This document shows positions 40,859-50,381 of a stretch of DNA of 64,000 nucleotides, in pieces (position 1 is the first letter of the stretch; each line of letters begins with the position of its first letter). The stretch spans positions 1 to 64,000 of the forward strand of contig NZ_RDQM01000002.1 of the NCBI RefSeq assembly GCF_003703475.1, given 5' to 3'. This stretch comes from Allofranklinella schreckenbergeri (GTDB taxonomy: Bacteria > Pseudomonadota > Gammaproteobacteria > Burkholderiales > Burkholderiaceae_C). The position numbers and the translations under genes are program-made. Below the pieces are notes generated by a model. That model ran no database searches, had not been told where the DNA came from, and saw only the letters and a program-made list of their open reading frames with translations.

Positions 40859-41503
40859 ATGAAAGATTGGGCATCTCAATTTCGACAAGCCAGCGGCCGA
40901 GATCCATGGTTGTGGCCTATTTTGCCAAGAATTGCTTTGTTCATTGCGATTGCTATCGCTGTTGCTGTGCTTGCTTGGTTTTTCTACCTCACTTCTTTTA
41001 AGGAGGAACTGGAAGCTGCGCAAGCAAAAGAGGCTTCATTAAGGTCGGACTTCTCTCGTGACTATAAAAAAGCGATTAATCTGGAGGCCTTGAAGAAGCA
41101 GAAAGAGCAAGCTATCCAATACGTCAGTTTATTAGAAAAGCAGCTTCCCAATAAAGCTGAAATGGATGCGCTGCTGTCCGATATCAACCAAGCTGGTATC
41201 GGGCGAGGTTTGCATTTTGAGTTGTTTAAACCTGGAGCATTTCAGATTAAAGATTATTATGGTGAGCAGCCGATTGATATTGTGGTTACAGGGAACTATG
41301 ATGCAATTGGTGAATTTGCTTCGGATATTGCGCACTTGTCCCGTATTGTTACTATAGGCAATATGCATGTAACCAAAGACTCCAAGGATATTTCTAATGA
41401 TCGTCTTACAATGAAGGCGGTAGCGAAGACATATCGTTACTTGAGTCCTGATGAGCAAATTGAGCAGGCCAAGGAGAAAAATAATAAAGGAGGGAAAAAA
41501 TGA
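40859..41503 (+). CDS. pilO: Type IV pilus assembly protein PilO
   Basis: A 214-aa bitopic protein with one membrane segment (ALFIAIAIAVAVLAWFFYL), a coiled coil and the C-terminal fold that pairs with PilN. The ATG at 40859 has GGAGGG upstream; an earlier TTG start in frame is weaker. Stop overlaps pilP (ATGA). Confidence 0.93.
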   Translation: MKDWASQFRQASGRDPWLWPILPRIALFIAIAIAVAVLAWFFYLTSFKEELEAAQAKEASLRSDFSRDYKKAINLEALKKQKEQAIQYVSLLEKQLPNKAEMDALLSDINQAGIGRGLHFELFKPGAFQIKDYYGEQPIDIVVTGNYDAIGEFASDIAHLSRIVTIGNMHVTKDSKDISNDRLTMKAVAKTYRYLSPDEQIEQAKEKNNKGGKK

Positions 41504-42027
41504 GAAATAGAATAAGATTTTTTGTGCTCTTGGGAGTGTGTGCTAATTTGCTCGGCTGTGTGAGTTCCAGGCAGGAGGAGGTGGCAGCTTGGATGGCTCA
41601 GGAGAAAAGCAAGGCGGTTCCCAAAATTGCGCCATTGCAAGAGCCTGGTGTTTTTTATCCCCTTTCATATGAGAGAGGGAATGCAGAGGATCCTTTCGCC
41701 TTCGAAAAGCTTGCTAGGGTGTTTGCAGATGCCAAAAAAGGAGGCGCTAATTTAATGGATATTCACGATAAGCGGCGCAGGGAACCCCTGGAAGCCTATC
41801 CGATTGATTCTATAAAGATGGTAGGATTTTTGGAAAAATCAGGCCGCCCAACAGCCGTACTTGAAGTGGATAAGCACCTTTATCAAGTAGTGGCTGGGAA
41901 TTACATTGGTCAAAATTTTGGAAAGATTGAACAAATTTCAGAGACTCGCATTGATTTAAAGGAAGTGGTGCAAGATGCCACTGGTGAATGGGTGGAACGT
42001 TCGACGGTGCTTGAGTTGCAAGAGTGA
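41500..42027 (+). CDS. pilP: Type IV pilus lipoprotein PilP
   Basis: A 175-aa lipoprotein with signal and lipobox (FFVLLGVCANLLGC, cleavage before Cys) and the PilP domain (REPLEAYPIDSIKMVGFL, ... YQVVAGNYIGQNFGKIEQI). It links PilNO to the secretin PilQ. Upstream GGAGGG supports the ATG at 41500. Confidence 0.94.
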   Translation: MRNRIRFFVLLGVCANLLGCVSSRQEEVAAWMAQEKSKAVPKIAPLQEPGVFYPLSYERGNAEDPFAFEKLARVFADAKKGGANLMDIHDKRRREPLEAYPIDSIKMVGFLEKSGRPTAVLEVDKHLYQVVAGNYIGQNFGKIEQISETRIDLKEVVQDATGEWVERSTVLELQE

Positions 42028-42040
42028 AGGAGATTACAAA

Positions 42041-44149
42041 ATGAAACAGCGTTCTTTGCTTGCGAATTCCATATTGTTGGGATTTATTTCGTGTTTTAGT
42101 GTTGCTTCATGGGCTGCGGATATTGTTTCTATCAATGGAATGCACCAAAACGGGCGCGAGGTCGTGCAAATTGAGCTGAATGAGCCAATTGATTTTGACC
42201 CTGTAGCATTTCTGGTGCAGTCCCCTGCGAGAATTTCTTTGGATTTTCCCGGAGTTGGGGTTGTCGCTGGTCGAAAGCATATTGATGTTAACCAAGGAAA
42301 TTTGCGATCAATTAATGCAGTTGAGGCAGGTGATCGCTCCAGAGTTGTTTTGAGTTTACGGGAAATCGGCTCTTATCAAATCCACAAGTCTGGAAACATG
42401 GTGACGGTGCAACTTGGTGATGCGCCGTCGGTCCGTCATTCGACCGAAGCGGTGAAGTCAAGCTCTCTATCGCGAGCGGAGGCAATAGAAAAAATCGACT
42501 TTCGGCGTGGAATGAATGGCGTTGGGCGAGTACTGTTGGACTTGCCCAGCGATAGCGTGGGTGTCGATGTCCGCCAAGAGGGTAAGAGAATTATTCTTGA
42601 AATACCCAATGTATCGCTCTCAGATGGCTTTAAAAATTATTTGGATGTGGCTGATTTTGGTACGCCTGTAAAATATATTCGGCCAAAGCAAACAAATAAA
42701 TCGACTGTTGTTGAAATTGAAGTTGAGGGTGAGTGGAGTCAAAGTTCTTACCAAGTCGGTAATCAGTATGTCCTGGAAGTGCACAAGGTCATTCCTGATC
42801 CCGGGAAGCTAACGCCTGGTGTTGGGTTTTCTGGTGAGAAGCTTTCTTTGAACTTTCAAAATGTTGATATTAGATCGCTTCTTTCGGTAATAGCGGATTT
42901 TACTAACTTCAATATTGTTGTTGCGGACTCCGTAAACGGGTCGTTGACACTTCGTTTGCAAGATGTTCCTTGGGATCAAGCCTTGGATGTTATTTTGAAC
43001 TCCAAGGAATTGGGTTACGAAAAAAATGGTAACGTTTTGTGGGTTGCTCCTAAAGATGAGTTAAACGAAAGGAGACAAAAAGATCACGAGGCGCGTTTGG
43101 CTTTGGAGAAATTGGAGCCGCTGCGAACCCAAAGCTTCCAGCTTAACTATGCGAGAGCAGAGAAAATCGCAGAGCAGTTGACACAAACGCAAGATCAAGG
43201 AAGCCAAGGTTCTCAAAGTGGCCGGTTTTTGACGGAGCGTGGATCTGCGATTGCGGAGCCGCGCACTAATCAGCTTTTTGTGACGGATACGCCCTCCAAA
43301 TTGGAGGAAGTGGTGAAACTCATTGCCGATTGGGATATTCCTGTAAGGCAAGTGCTGATTGAGGCGCGTATTGTCCAGGCCAATGACAGCTTTGGGAGGA
43401 ACCTCGGGGTTCGCTTGGGCATGTCCGATCAACGAGCTGAGCGCGGTGGCGATGGTGGTTACCACTTGGGAGGCGGCAACCGGGCTGTTTTTGGTGGCAC
43501 CTATGGGAATGTGCTCGTAGGCTCTGGCGCTGCAAATGGCACGACGGCAGCGGGACAGTTCTTTGATCTCGGTGCGAATGCTATCGGTTCTACCAGTGCG
43601 GCGAGCTTTGCGCTTTCCGTTTTCAACTCTGCAGCTAACAGGTTCTTGAATTTAGAGATTTCGGCTTTGGAATCTACTGGTGAAGGGCGGGTGATTTCCA
43701 GCCCACGAGTAGTAACCAGCGATCAGGTAAAGGCTTACATAGAGCAGGGGACGGAGCTTCCCTATGCTACTTCATCTCCCAGTGGCGGTACAACCGTCGA
43801 GTTCAGAAAAGCTGTCCTCAGTTTGGAAGTGACGCCTCAGATTACGCCTGAGGGTAACGTCATACTGAAATTATTGGTGAAGAAAGATAACCTTTCCGCG
43901 CACGGTCAAGGCGCTATTGATACCAGGAGGGTGAATACGGAAGTCCTGGTTGAAAACGGCGGGACAGTCGTTATTGGCGGTATTTTTGAACTGGATGAGA
44001 CGGTTTTGGAAAATAAAGTGCCTTTCTTGGGGGACTTGCCAATTGCAGGGAACTTGTTTAAGCGTAAGGAACGCAGTGCAAGCAAGAGTGAATTGCTTGT
44101 GTTTATTACGCCTAAAATTGTGACGGAACAAAATTCGATGCGCCGATAA
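42041..44149 (+). CDS. pilQ: Type IV pilus secretin PilQ
   Basis: A 702-aa outer-membrane secretin through which the pilus passes. It has a signal peptide (MKQRSLLANSILLGFISCFSVASWA), two AMIN domains, an STN/N0 domain (LSLNFQNVDIRSLLSVIADFTNFNIVV), N1, and the secretin core (ALESTGEGRVISSPRVVTSDQVKAYIEQG, VIGGIFELDE, VPFLGDLPIAGNLFKRK). The ATG at 42041 follows AAGGAG. aroK-aroB, which often follow pilQ in betaproteobacteria, are absent. Confidence 0.95.
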   Translation: MKQRSLLANSILLGFISCFSVASWAADIVSINGMHQNGREVVQIELNEPIDFDPVAFLVQSPARISLDFPGVGVVAGRKHIDVNQGNLRSINAVEAGDRSRVVLSLREIGSYQIHKSGNMVTVQLGDAPSVRHSTEAVKSSSLSRAEAIEKIDFRRGMNGVGRVLLDLPSDSVGVDVRQEGKRIILEIPNVSLSDGFKNYLDVADFGTPVKYIRPKQTNKSTVVEIEVEGEWSQSSYQVGNQYVLEVHKVIPDPGKLTPGVGFSGEKLSLNFQNVDIRSLLSVIADFTNFNIVVADSVNGSLTLRLQDVPWDQALDVILNSKELGYEKNGNVLWVAPKDELNERRQKDHEARLALEKLEPLRTQSFQLNYARAEKIAEQLTQTQDQGSQGSQSGRFLTERGSAIAEPRTNQLFVTDTPSKLEEVVKLIADWDIPVRQVLIEARIVQANDSFGRNLGVRLGMSDQRAERGGDGGYHLGGGNRAVFGGTYGNVLVGSGAANGTTAAGQFFDLGANAIGSTSAASFALSVFNSAANRFLNLEISALESTGEGRVISSPRVVTSDQVKAYIEQGTELPYATSSPSGGTTVEFRKAVLSLEVTPQITPEGNVILKLLVKKDNLSAHGQGAIDTRRVNTEVLVENGGTVVIGGIFELDETVLENKVPFLGDLPIAGNLFKRKERSASKSELLVFITPKIVTEQNSMRR

Positions 44150-44180
44150 GCCAGCATGGAATAAATTAAGGAGTATGAAG

Positions 44181-46046
44181 GTGAAAAAAAAGGTACTTTC
44201 TCGTTGGATGTTTGCTGCATTACCAGCAGCTGCGCTTATGGCAGCTTGCGGTGGCGGCGGAGGAAGCGGGGGAACTGGCCCAGGTGGGGGAAATACCTCC
44301 AAAACGGAGATCTTTCTGCGTGCAGAAAAGTCCGAGCTGCCGTTGAATTTGGCCAAACTCCAACCGGGTGTGATTTGGAACTACAGCGGTAGAGGGAAGA
44401 ACTCTCCCTATACGACGTCTTTGACGGTTGAGGCAAAGGTCGACGGTCGCTTTATTCCATCCTCCGGGGATAAGGATGTCTTTTCCTGTTCCTTGGATGG
44501 GGCAGGGATAGAGGTGGGAACGCTTTATTACTTGGATGGTAAAGAAGAGCACCAGGTTGAGGTGGATGCTGGAAATGGTGAGAAAGTGAAGGTGCCGGGC
44601 GCTTTCCGATCGATTGCGCTGCCTTCGTTTGGCGGGATGGCGACTTTCCATTTCCATGGCAGAGATGCGACGGCAGGCGAAGCGACGATTTCGTGCTCGT
44701 ACACCGATCCTCGTGATAATCAAGAGCGCACGGCGGCGACAAAGATTCGTGTGGGGCCTAGAGAAGCAAATAACACCAACCCCTCGGTGGACTATATCGA
44801 AAGCACGAGTACAGGGAATGTGGGGTATTTGCATACCCAAGGTTCGCAAAACAATACGCAATTGCTGCTGAATGTCAAAGTCTGGAATGACTTGGATCAG
44901 CCTGTTGCCAATCCGCCTGCGGGGGTGAGTAACCTTTATGCGCGTATTGTGGGCAGCTACAACGATGCCAGCCGAGTGGCGAAATTGAGGGGCGTTGGTC
45001 CAACCGTTTCGGGTGGTACAGGTTCGACGATTGCCGTTTCTACAATCAGCGGTTTGGCGACTTTCTCTGTGACGAGTGGTCAATATGAAGGGCCGATTCT
45101 GATTGAGTTTATTGCAGACCGTGCAGATAACAATGTGTCCAACGGCATTGTGGAGCCTGTCAGCAATCTCACCGTGGTGTATGCGTTGCATGAGCCGCCG
45201 CCTTCTTTTATTCCGCCGCTTTCGATTCTGCCAGGTCAGCAGTTGAAAGGGTATTACATGCAGCCATTCATGGGTGCGCTGACTCTGAACGGATCTGGTT
45301 TGCCACCTCATAACTGGCGTCTGATTGATGGCAGCACGTTGCCGGATGGTTTGACTTTGAAACCCAATGGCGTGATCAGTGGCGTGCCCACTCGCTTGGT
45401 GAAAGATCACACCTTTAGGGTGGCTGTGGTGGATAGCACCAATAAATATGCGCCATGGCGTAGCAACCAGGTTGCAACGGGATCGGCAGTTATTTCCATT
45501 GAGGAATCGCCTTTCACGCCGCACATTGCGGAATGTGGGAATGGAACCGATGTGTGTGAGTTGAAGTCGCCTGCTGTAGTGGGGTCGGATTTTGTGTATC
45601 TGTTCACGGGAGCAGGAGGCGATGGTCATTACACATGGGATTCCGTTCCAGAATCTTCAGAAGATCAGAAAATTCATAAGTTCTTGAGGTTCAACAAAGA
45701 AACGGCCACTTTATATGCGGACCATGGTGACGTCACAGAAGATTTGCTGACTTGCAAGAAGAAGGAAAGTTCTGGAGGGAATTCTGGTCAGCAGCCGGGA
45801 GCACAGCAACCGGGGACGCAGCAGCCGGGAGCACAGCAACCGGGGACGCAACAGCCGGGAACACAGCAACCAGGAACGCAACAACCAGGAGCGCAACAAC
45901 CGCAGTCGCCTACATGGACTTATGAGGAGCGTTCTTATGACTTGATCATCCAAGTGAGCTCTGCGGGTATCACAAAGAACCAAGTGGTTCGTGTCACAGT
46001 GACTCCCAAGAACCCAGGGGAGGAATGTTCGGGGCCTCTGAATTAA
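44181..46046 (+). CDS. Surface lipoprotein with QQPG(A/T) repeats, downstream of pilQ
   Basis: About 621 aa. A lipoprotein signal (LPAAALMAACGGGGG) gives a lipid-anchored protein with a Gly-rich linker. There is an Ig-like He_PIG-type segment (LPDGLTLKPNGVISGVPTR) and seven tandem QQPG(A/T) units at 45789-45893. Start: a GTG at 44181 has AAGGAG at 7 nt, whereas the ATG at 44175 lies only 1 nt after that motif, so I prefer the GTG. It follows pilQ by 31 nt and could be cotranscribed; a terminator follows. Function unknown; cell-surface or pilus-linked adhesion is a guess. Confidence 0.8.
   Translation: MKKKVLSRWMFAALPAAALMAACGGGGGSGGTGPGGGNTSKTEIFLRAEKSELPLNLAKLQPGVIWNYSGRGKNSPYTTSLTVEAKVDGRFIPSSGDKDVFSCSLDGAGIEVGTLYYLDGKEEHQVEVDAGNGEKVKVPGAFRSIALPSFGGMATFHFHGRDATAGEATISCSYTDPRDNQERTAATKIRVGPREANNTNPSVDYIESTSTGNVGYLHTQGSQNNTQLLLNVKVWNDLDQPVANPPAGVSNLYARIVGSYNDASRVAKLRGVGPTVSGGTGSTIAVSTISGLATFSVTSGQYEGPILIEFIADRADNNVSNGIVEPVSNLTVVYALHEPPPSFIPPLSILPGQQLKGYYMQPFMGALTLNGSGLPPHNWRLIDGSTLPDGLTLKPNGVISGVPTRLVKDHTFRVAVVDSTNKYAPWRSNQVATGSAVISIEESPFTPHIAECGNGTDVCELKSPAVVGSDFVYLFTGAGGDGHYTWDSVPESSEDQKIHKFLRFNKETATLYADHGDVTEDLLTCKKKESSGGNSGQQPGAQQPGTQQPGAQQPGTQQPGTQQPGTQQPGAQQPQSPTWTYEERSYDLIIQVSSAGITKNQVVRVTVTPKNPGEECSGPLN
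45789..45893 (+). repeat. Seven 15-bp tandem repeats coding QQPG(A/T)
   Basis: Units of the form CAGCAGCCGGGAGCA alternate with near-identical variants, in frame, coding QQPGA or QQPGT. A partial eighth unit follows. Such arrays change copy number by slippage without breaking the frame. Confidence 0.92.
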
Positions 46047-46102
46047 GTCTGCCGGGTTGAGGCTTTCCATTTTGAAAAAATTGGGAGTCTCTTTGATAAA
46101 AG

Positions 46103-46138
46103 CAAGCTGCTTGTTGAAAACGAGCAGCTTGTTTTTTT
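46103..46138 (+). terminator. Intrinsic terminator after the lipoprotein gene
   Basis: CAAGCTGC and GCAGCTTG form the stem, with seven T after it. Its T-run ends directly before the first possible ATG of the MFS gene. Confidence 0.88.
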
Positions 46139-47389
46139 ATGGGAAACAATAATTTTTTGAATACTATGAATCGACGTTTATCGATGACACAGGTCTTGCT
46201 CTGTGGCGCAATGGTTGTCACTCTGTCTATGGGGGTGCGGCACGGGTTTGGTCTGTGGCTGTTGCCGATCACCATGGAAATGGATTGGTCGCGGCAGGAT
46301 TTTTCCATTGCACTGGCCATCCAGAATTTGGCCTGGGGATTTTTTGGCGTTTTGGCCGGTATGGCCGCAGATCGTTATGGCGCTTTTCGTGTTTTGTGCG
46401 TGGGCGCGTTGAGCTATGGGGTGGGGTTGTGGGGGATGGCCTATGCGCCCACTCCTTTGCTTTTCTCTTTATTCGCGGGTGTGCTGTTGGGGTTGGCGCA
46501 ATCGTGCACGACGTATGCCGTGATTTATGGCGTGATCGGCCGTCAAATCGCTGTGGAGAAACGATCCTGGGCGATGGGCGTGACGGCTGCAGCAGGTTCT
46601 TTTGGCCAGTTTCTCATGTTGCCTGTGGAAGGAAAGCTGATTGATGTGCTGGGCTGGCAAGATGCGCTGGTGGTTTTGGCCGTGGTGGTTTTGGCGATTA
46701 TTCCCCTGGCGCTGGGATTGCGTGAGCCGGGTGTGCATTCCAGAAAATCATCGGCACTTTTCGGTGGGCAAGAACAAACGGTGAGAGAGGCTTTGCGTGA
46801 GGCGTTTACGTATCGCAGTTTTTTGATGCTGACGGCCGGGTATTTTGTATGCGGCTTTCAAGTGGTGTTTATTGGGGTGCATATGCCCAGCTATTTGAAA
46901 GATATGCAAATGCCTGCGCATGTGGCCACTTATTCGCTGGCCTTGATTGGCCTTTTTAATGTGGTGGGGTCTTATATTGCAGGCTGGTTGGGACAAACGA
47001 TTGCCCGCCGTAAAATTTTGGCGTTTATTTACAGCGCGCGCGCGGTTGTGATTGCCATATTTTTGATGGTGCCGATCAGCTCGGCCAGTGTGTATATTTT
47101 TTCGGCAGTGATGGGAATGCTTTGGTTGTCCACAGTGCCCCCCACCAATGCGATTGTGGCGCAGATGTTTGGAGTGCGGCATTTGTCGATGCTGGCGGGG
47201 ATTGTTTTTCTAAGTCACCAGATTGGTAGCTTTTTGGGGGTTTGGCTGGGCGGTTATCTCTATGACTCTACGGGGAGTTACGATGTGGTCTGGTATATTG
47301 CGATTGCGTTGGGAGTGTTTGCTACTTTGATGAACTTGCCGATTGATGAAAAACCAGTGCACAGAGTTTCTCCGATTCAGGCTGCTTAA
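46139..47389 (+). CDS. MFS transporter
   Basis: A 416-aa major facilitator protein with about 12 membrane segments. The loop between segments 2 and 3 has the family-A-type motif GMAADRYGAFR. Halves are visible, with a central cytoplasmic loop around SRKSSALFGGQEQ. The substrate cannot be told from sequence; organic-acid carriers of the oxalate/formate type look similar. Start uncertain: the first ATG touches the terminator T-run at 46138, and ATGs at 46166 or 46184 may be the true start. Followed by a 44-aa membrane protein. Confidence 0.85.
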   Translation: MGNNNFLNTMNRRLSMTQVLLCGAMVVTLSMGVRHGFGLWLLPITMEMDWSRQDFSIALAIQNLAWGFFGVLAGMAADRYGAFRVLCVGALSYGVGLWGMAYAPTPLLFSLFAGVLLGLAQSCTTYAVIYGVIGRQIAVEKRSWAMGVTAAAGSFGQFLMLPVEGKLIDVLGWQDALVVLAVVVLAIIPLALGLREPGVHSRKSSALFGGQEQTVREALREAFTYRSFLMLTAGYFVCGFQVVFIGVHMPSYLKDMQMPAHVATYSLALIGLFNVVGSYIAGWLGQTIARRKILAFIYSARAVVIAIFLMVPISSASVYIFSAVMGMLWLSTVPPTNAIVAQMFGVRHLSMLAGIVFLSHQIGSFLGVWLGGYLYDSTGSYDVVWYIAIALGVFATLMNLPIDEKPVHRVSPIQAA

Positions 47390-47404
47390 GTGGTGGAGGG
47401 AAGC

Positions 47405-47539
47405 ATGATGGATAAAAAATCGCTGAAGAAATGGGGTGTGGGGGCTGCGGTCTTTGTTTTGCTGTTATTGGTTTTTGGGCTTTATGTCGATCGGGATTTG
47501 ATGGTCCGATTTGCAGAGCAATTGTGGGCGTGTTTTTAA
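47405..47539 (+). CDS. Small single-span membrane protein (44 aa)
   Basis: ATGATG with a good GGAGGG upstream opens a frame of 44 codons: a basic N-terminus (MMDKKSLKKWG), a hydrophobic segment (VGAAVFVLLLLVFGLYV) and a charged tail ending LWACF. It is 15 nt after the MFS stop and 19 nt before the glutaredoxin-like gene, so it is probably cotranscribed. It may be a small partner of the transporter; no family is recognised. Confidence 0.6.
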   Translation: MMDKKSLKKWGVGAAVFVLLLLVFGLYVDRDLMVRFAEQLWACF

Positions 47540-47558
47540 TCTCTTTGGAGGATTGGGT

Positions 47559-48173
47559 ATGAGAAATTTAACCGTCTTTTCAGCATGCTTGGGCATGGTT
47601 TGCACTGCATTTTTTTCACCGGCAATGGCGCAGGAGGTTTATCGTAGCAAGACGGCATCGGGCACCGTGATGTATTCGGATCGGGCTTTAACGCCTGGCG
47701 CGGCTTTAGTGAAAAAGGAAAAAGAGGCGTTATTGACGGATGGCGGTTTCCCTGAGGCATTGCAAAAATCGGTGCGGCGCTACCCTGTGGTTTTGTTTTC
47801 TTCGCCCGATTGCGCGCCTTGCGCACAAGGGCGGAAGGTGCTGAATCAAAGAGGAATTCCCTTCAAGGAGTACACGATTGCTACGGCCGAAGACCAAAGT
47901 GTCTTGGAGGAAAAAGGGATTGCCTCTTTGCCGCATTTGACGATTGGGCGGCAAGCCTTGCGTGGATTCAATGAGGCGCAATGGGAGCAATATTTGAACG
48001 CAGCGGGTTATCCGGCGACTTCGTTGTTGCCAGAGGGGTATCAAGCGCCGAAGGTGGAGCCATTGACTGTTTTGCAAAAGCAAGCTCAGAAGGAGGCTGC
48101 GCCTGCATCGGTGGATGGGCTGCCTGATGTGCCGAATTTGGATCCTTCCAATCCGACGGGTATTCGTTTTTAA
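47559..48173 (+). CDS. Secreted glutaredoxin-like protein with DUF4124-type N-terminus
   Basis: A 204-aa exported protein. Signal peptide (MRNLTVFSACLGMVCTAFFSPAMA), then VYRSKTASGTVMYSD (DUF4124-like), then a glutaredoxin domain with FSSPDCAPCAQGRKVL (CxxC), cis-Pro LPHLTIG and GFNEAQW. It probably exchanges thiols in the periplasm. The ATG at 47559 has GGAGGA upstream. Last gene of the AT-richer segment; a terminator follows. Confidence 0.87.
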   Translation: MRNLTVFSACLGMVCTAFFSPAMAQEVYRSKTASGTVMYSDRALTPGAALVKKEKEALLTDGGFPEALQKSVRRYPVVLFSSPDCAPCAQGRKVLNQRGIPFKEYTIATAEDQSVLEEKGIASLPHLTIGRQALRGFNEAQWEQYLNAAGYPATSLLPEGYQAPKVEPLTVLQKQAQKEAAPASVDGLPDVPNLDPSNPTGIRF

Positions 48174-48211
48174 AAATTGTTTTCAAAAATGAGCCCGATG
48201 GCTTGAAAAAC

Positions 48212-48247
48212 AAAAAGGGACTGGAGTGCCAACTCCAGTCCCTTTTT
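48212..48247. terminator. Bidirectional intrinsic terminator
   Basis: AAAAAGGGACTGGAGT, a 4-nt loop, then the exact inverse complement ending in five T. It lies between the glutaredoxin-like gene and prlC, which converge. Confidence 0.95.
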
Positions 48248-48338
48248 CAATGCCCTTTTTCAAAGCCTGCCGATGCTGAAGGCAGGCAATTTTCAATGGG
48301 AAATAGCCAATGAGTAATGAGCAGGCCGTTCATGTGGC

Positions 48339-50381
48339 TCAAGCAGGCTCGGCCATGCCTTGATGGCGCAGCAAGGCATCGAGTTCGGGCTCTCGGCCGC
48401 GGAAGGCTTTGAACGATTCCATGGCCGGGCGGCTGCCGCCGGCTTCCAGAATGCAGTGCAGGTAGCGTTGGCCGGTCTGGGGGCTGGCGCGGCCGGGTTC
48501 GGGGGCTTCTTCTTCAAAGGCGGCGTAGGCGTCGGCGCTGAGGACTTCGGCCCATTTGTAGCTGTAATAGCCTGCGGCATAGCCGCCTGCGAAGATGTGG
48601 GAGAAGGCGTGGGGCGTGCGGCTGTAGGGGGCAGCGGGCAGCACGCTGACTTCGGCGCGCACTTGCGCCAACAGGGGCAGCACCTGAGGTTCTGGCGCCT
48701 GGTGCAGCAGCATGTCGAACAGCGCGAATTCGACCTGGCGCAGGGTTTGCATGCCGCTTTGGTAATTTTTGGCGGCCAGCATCTTGTCGTAGAGCGCGCG
48801 TGGCAGCGGCTCGCCGGTTTCGATGTGGGCGGTCATGTCTTGCAGCACGGGCCATTCCCAGCAGAAGTTCTCCATGAATTGGCTGGGTAGTTCGACGGCG
48901 TCCCACTCCACGCCGCTGATGCCGGAGACATCGCGCTCGTTGACCTGGGTGAGCATGTGGTGCAGGCCGTGGCCGAATTCGTGAAAGAGGGTGATGACGT
49001 CGTCGTGCGTGAGCAGGGCGGGTTGGCCTTGAGCGCCTGCGGCAAAGTTGCAGACGAGGTAGGCCACCGGGGTTTGCAATTGGCCGGTGTCGGGGCGTAG
49101 CCAGCGCCCGCGCATGTCGTCCATCCAGGCGCCGCCGCGCTTGCCGGCACGGGCGGGCTGGTCGAGGTAGAACTGGCCGATGAGTTGGCCGTCGCGCTCG
49201 ATGCGGAAGAATTGCACGGCGGGGTGCCAGACGGGGGCCTGATCGGGCAGGATGGTGACGTTGAAGAGCTTTTGCACGATGGCAAACAGCCCTTCGATGA
49301 CTTTGGGGGCCTGGAAGTAGGGCTTGATTTCCTGATCGCTGAAGCTGTAGCGGGCTTCTTTGAGCTTTTCGGAGATGAAGGTCCAGTCCCAGGGCTGGGG
49401 ATCGTCCAGTTGCAAATGCTCGCGGGCGTAGGCGCGCAGGTCGGCGGCGTCTTTTTCGGCGTAGGGGCGCGCACGGCGGGCGAGGTCGCGCAGAAACTCC
49501 ACGACTTGGGCGCCGGAGTTGGCCATTTTGGGGGCGAGGGAAAGCTCGGCGTAATCGGGGTAGCCCAAAAGCTGGGCTTCTTCTGCGCGCAGGCGCAGGA
49601 TTTCGTCGATGACGGCGCTGTTGTCCAGGTGTTGTTGCTCGGCCGGGGCGAGGTCGGAGGCGCGGATGGCGTTGGCGTGAAAGAGCCGCTCGCGCAGGGC
49701 GCGATCCTGCGCGTATTGCAGTACGGGCAGGTACACGGGCATTTTGAGGGTGAGGCGGTGACGCTCGGGCACGCCTGCGGCCTGTGCGGCGGCGGCGGTG
49801 GCTTGCAGCACGTCGCCGGGCAGGCCGCGCACTTCTTCGGCGGTGGCGTCGTAGTGGTAGGCGTCGGTGGCGTCCAGCACGTTTTCGCTGAATTTTTGTT
49901 GCAGGGCGGCCAGGCGCTCCTGGATTTGGGCGAAGCGCTCGCGCTGGGCGCCTTGCAATTGCGCGCCGGAGAGCACGAAGCCGCGCAGGGCCAGTTCGAG
50001 GGCGCGGCGCTGCTCGGCGTTCAGGTTGGCGGGGTCGATTTGCTGGTATTTGGCGAACAGGGCTTCGCTGGCGCCCAGGCGCGTCCAGAACGCGGTGACC
50101 AGGGGCAGGGCTTCGTTATAGGCCTGGCGCAGCTCGGGGCTGTCGGCAACGCCGCTGAGGTGGTTGATGACGCCCCAGGATTTGGAGAGCCGCTCGGTGG
50201 CGACATCCAGCACTTTGGAGAGGGCCAGCCAGTCGGCGGGGAAGTCGGGCGCGGTGACGGTGGTCAAGGCGGCGTCGGCATCGGCCAGCAGGGCGGCGAT
50301 GGCGGGGCCAACGTGTTCGGGGCGGATTTGATCGAAAGCGGGGAGATCGGTGATGGAGAGCAGCGGGTTGGCGGAGGTCAC
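48339..50381 (-). CDS. prlC: Oligopeptidase A (M3 family)
   Basis: A 680-aa cytoplasmic zinc metallopeptidase that cleaves peptides up to about 20 residues, including signal peptides. The active site is HEFGHGLHH (HEXXH) at about residue 467, with the further Glu in the following SGVEWDAVELPSQ block. Length equals the E. coli enzyme (680). The N-terminus (TSANPLLSITDLPAFDQIRPEHV) is family-like. Confidence 0.95.
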   Translation of the reverse strand: MTSANPLLSITDLPAFDQIRPEHVGPAIAALLADADAALTTVTAPDFPADWLALSKVLDVATERLSKSWGVINHLSGVADSPELRQAYNEALPLVTAFWTRLGASEALFAKYQQIDPANLNAEQRRALELALRGFVLSGAQLQGAQRERFAQIQERLAALQQKFSENVLDATDAYHYDATAEEVRGLPGDVLQATAAAAQAAGVPERHRLTLKMPVYLPVLQYAQDRALRERLFHANAIRASDLAPAEQQHLDNSAVIDEILRLRAEEAQLLGYPDYAELSLAPKMANSGAQVVEFLRDLARRARPYAEKDAADLRAYAREHLQLDDPQPWDWTFISEKLKEARYSFSDQEIKPYFQAPKVIEGLFAIVQKLFNVTILPDQAPVWHPAVQFFRIERDGQLIGQFYLDQPARAGKRGGAWMDDMRGRWLRPDTGQLQTPVAYLVCNFAAGAQGQPALLTHDDVITLFHEFGHGLHHMLTQVNERDVSGISGVEWDAVELPSQFMENFCWEWPVLQDMTAHIETGEPLPRALYDKMLAAKNYQSGMQTLRQVEFALFDMLLHQAPEPQVLPLLAQVRAEVSVLPAAPYSRTPHAFSHIFAGGYAAGYYSYKWAEVLSADAYAAFEEEAPEPGRASPQTGQRYLHCILEAGGSRPAMESFKAFRGREPELDALLRHQGMAEPA

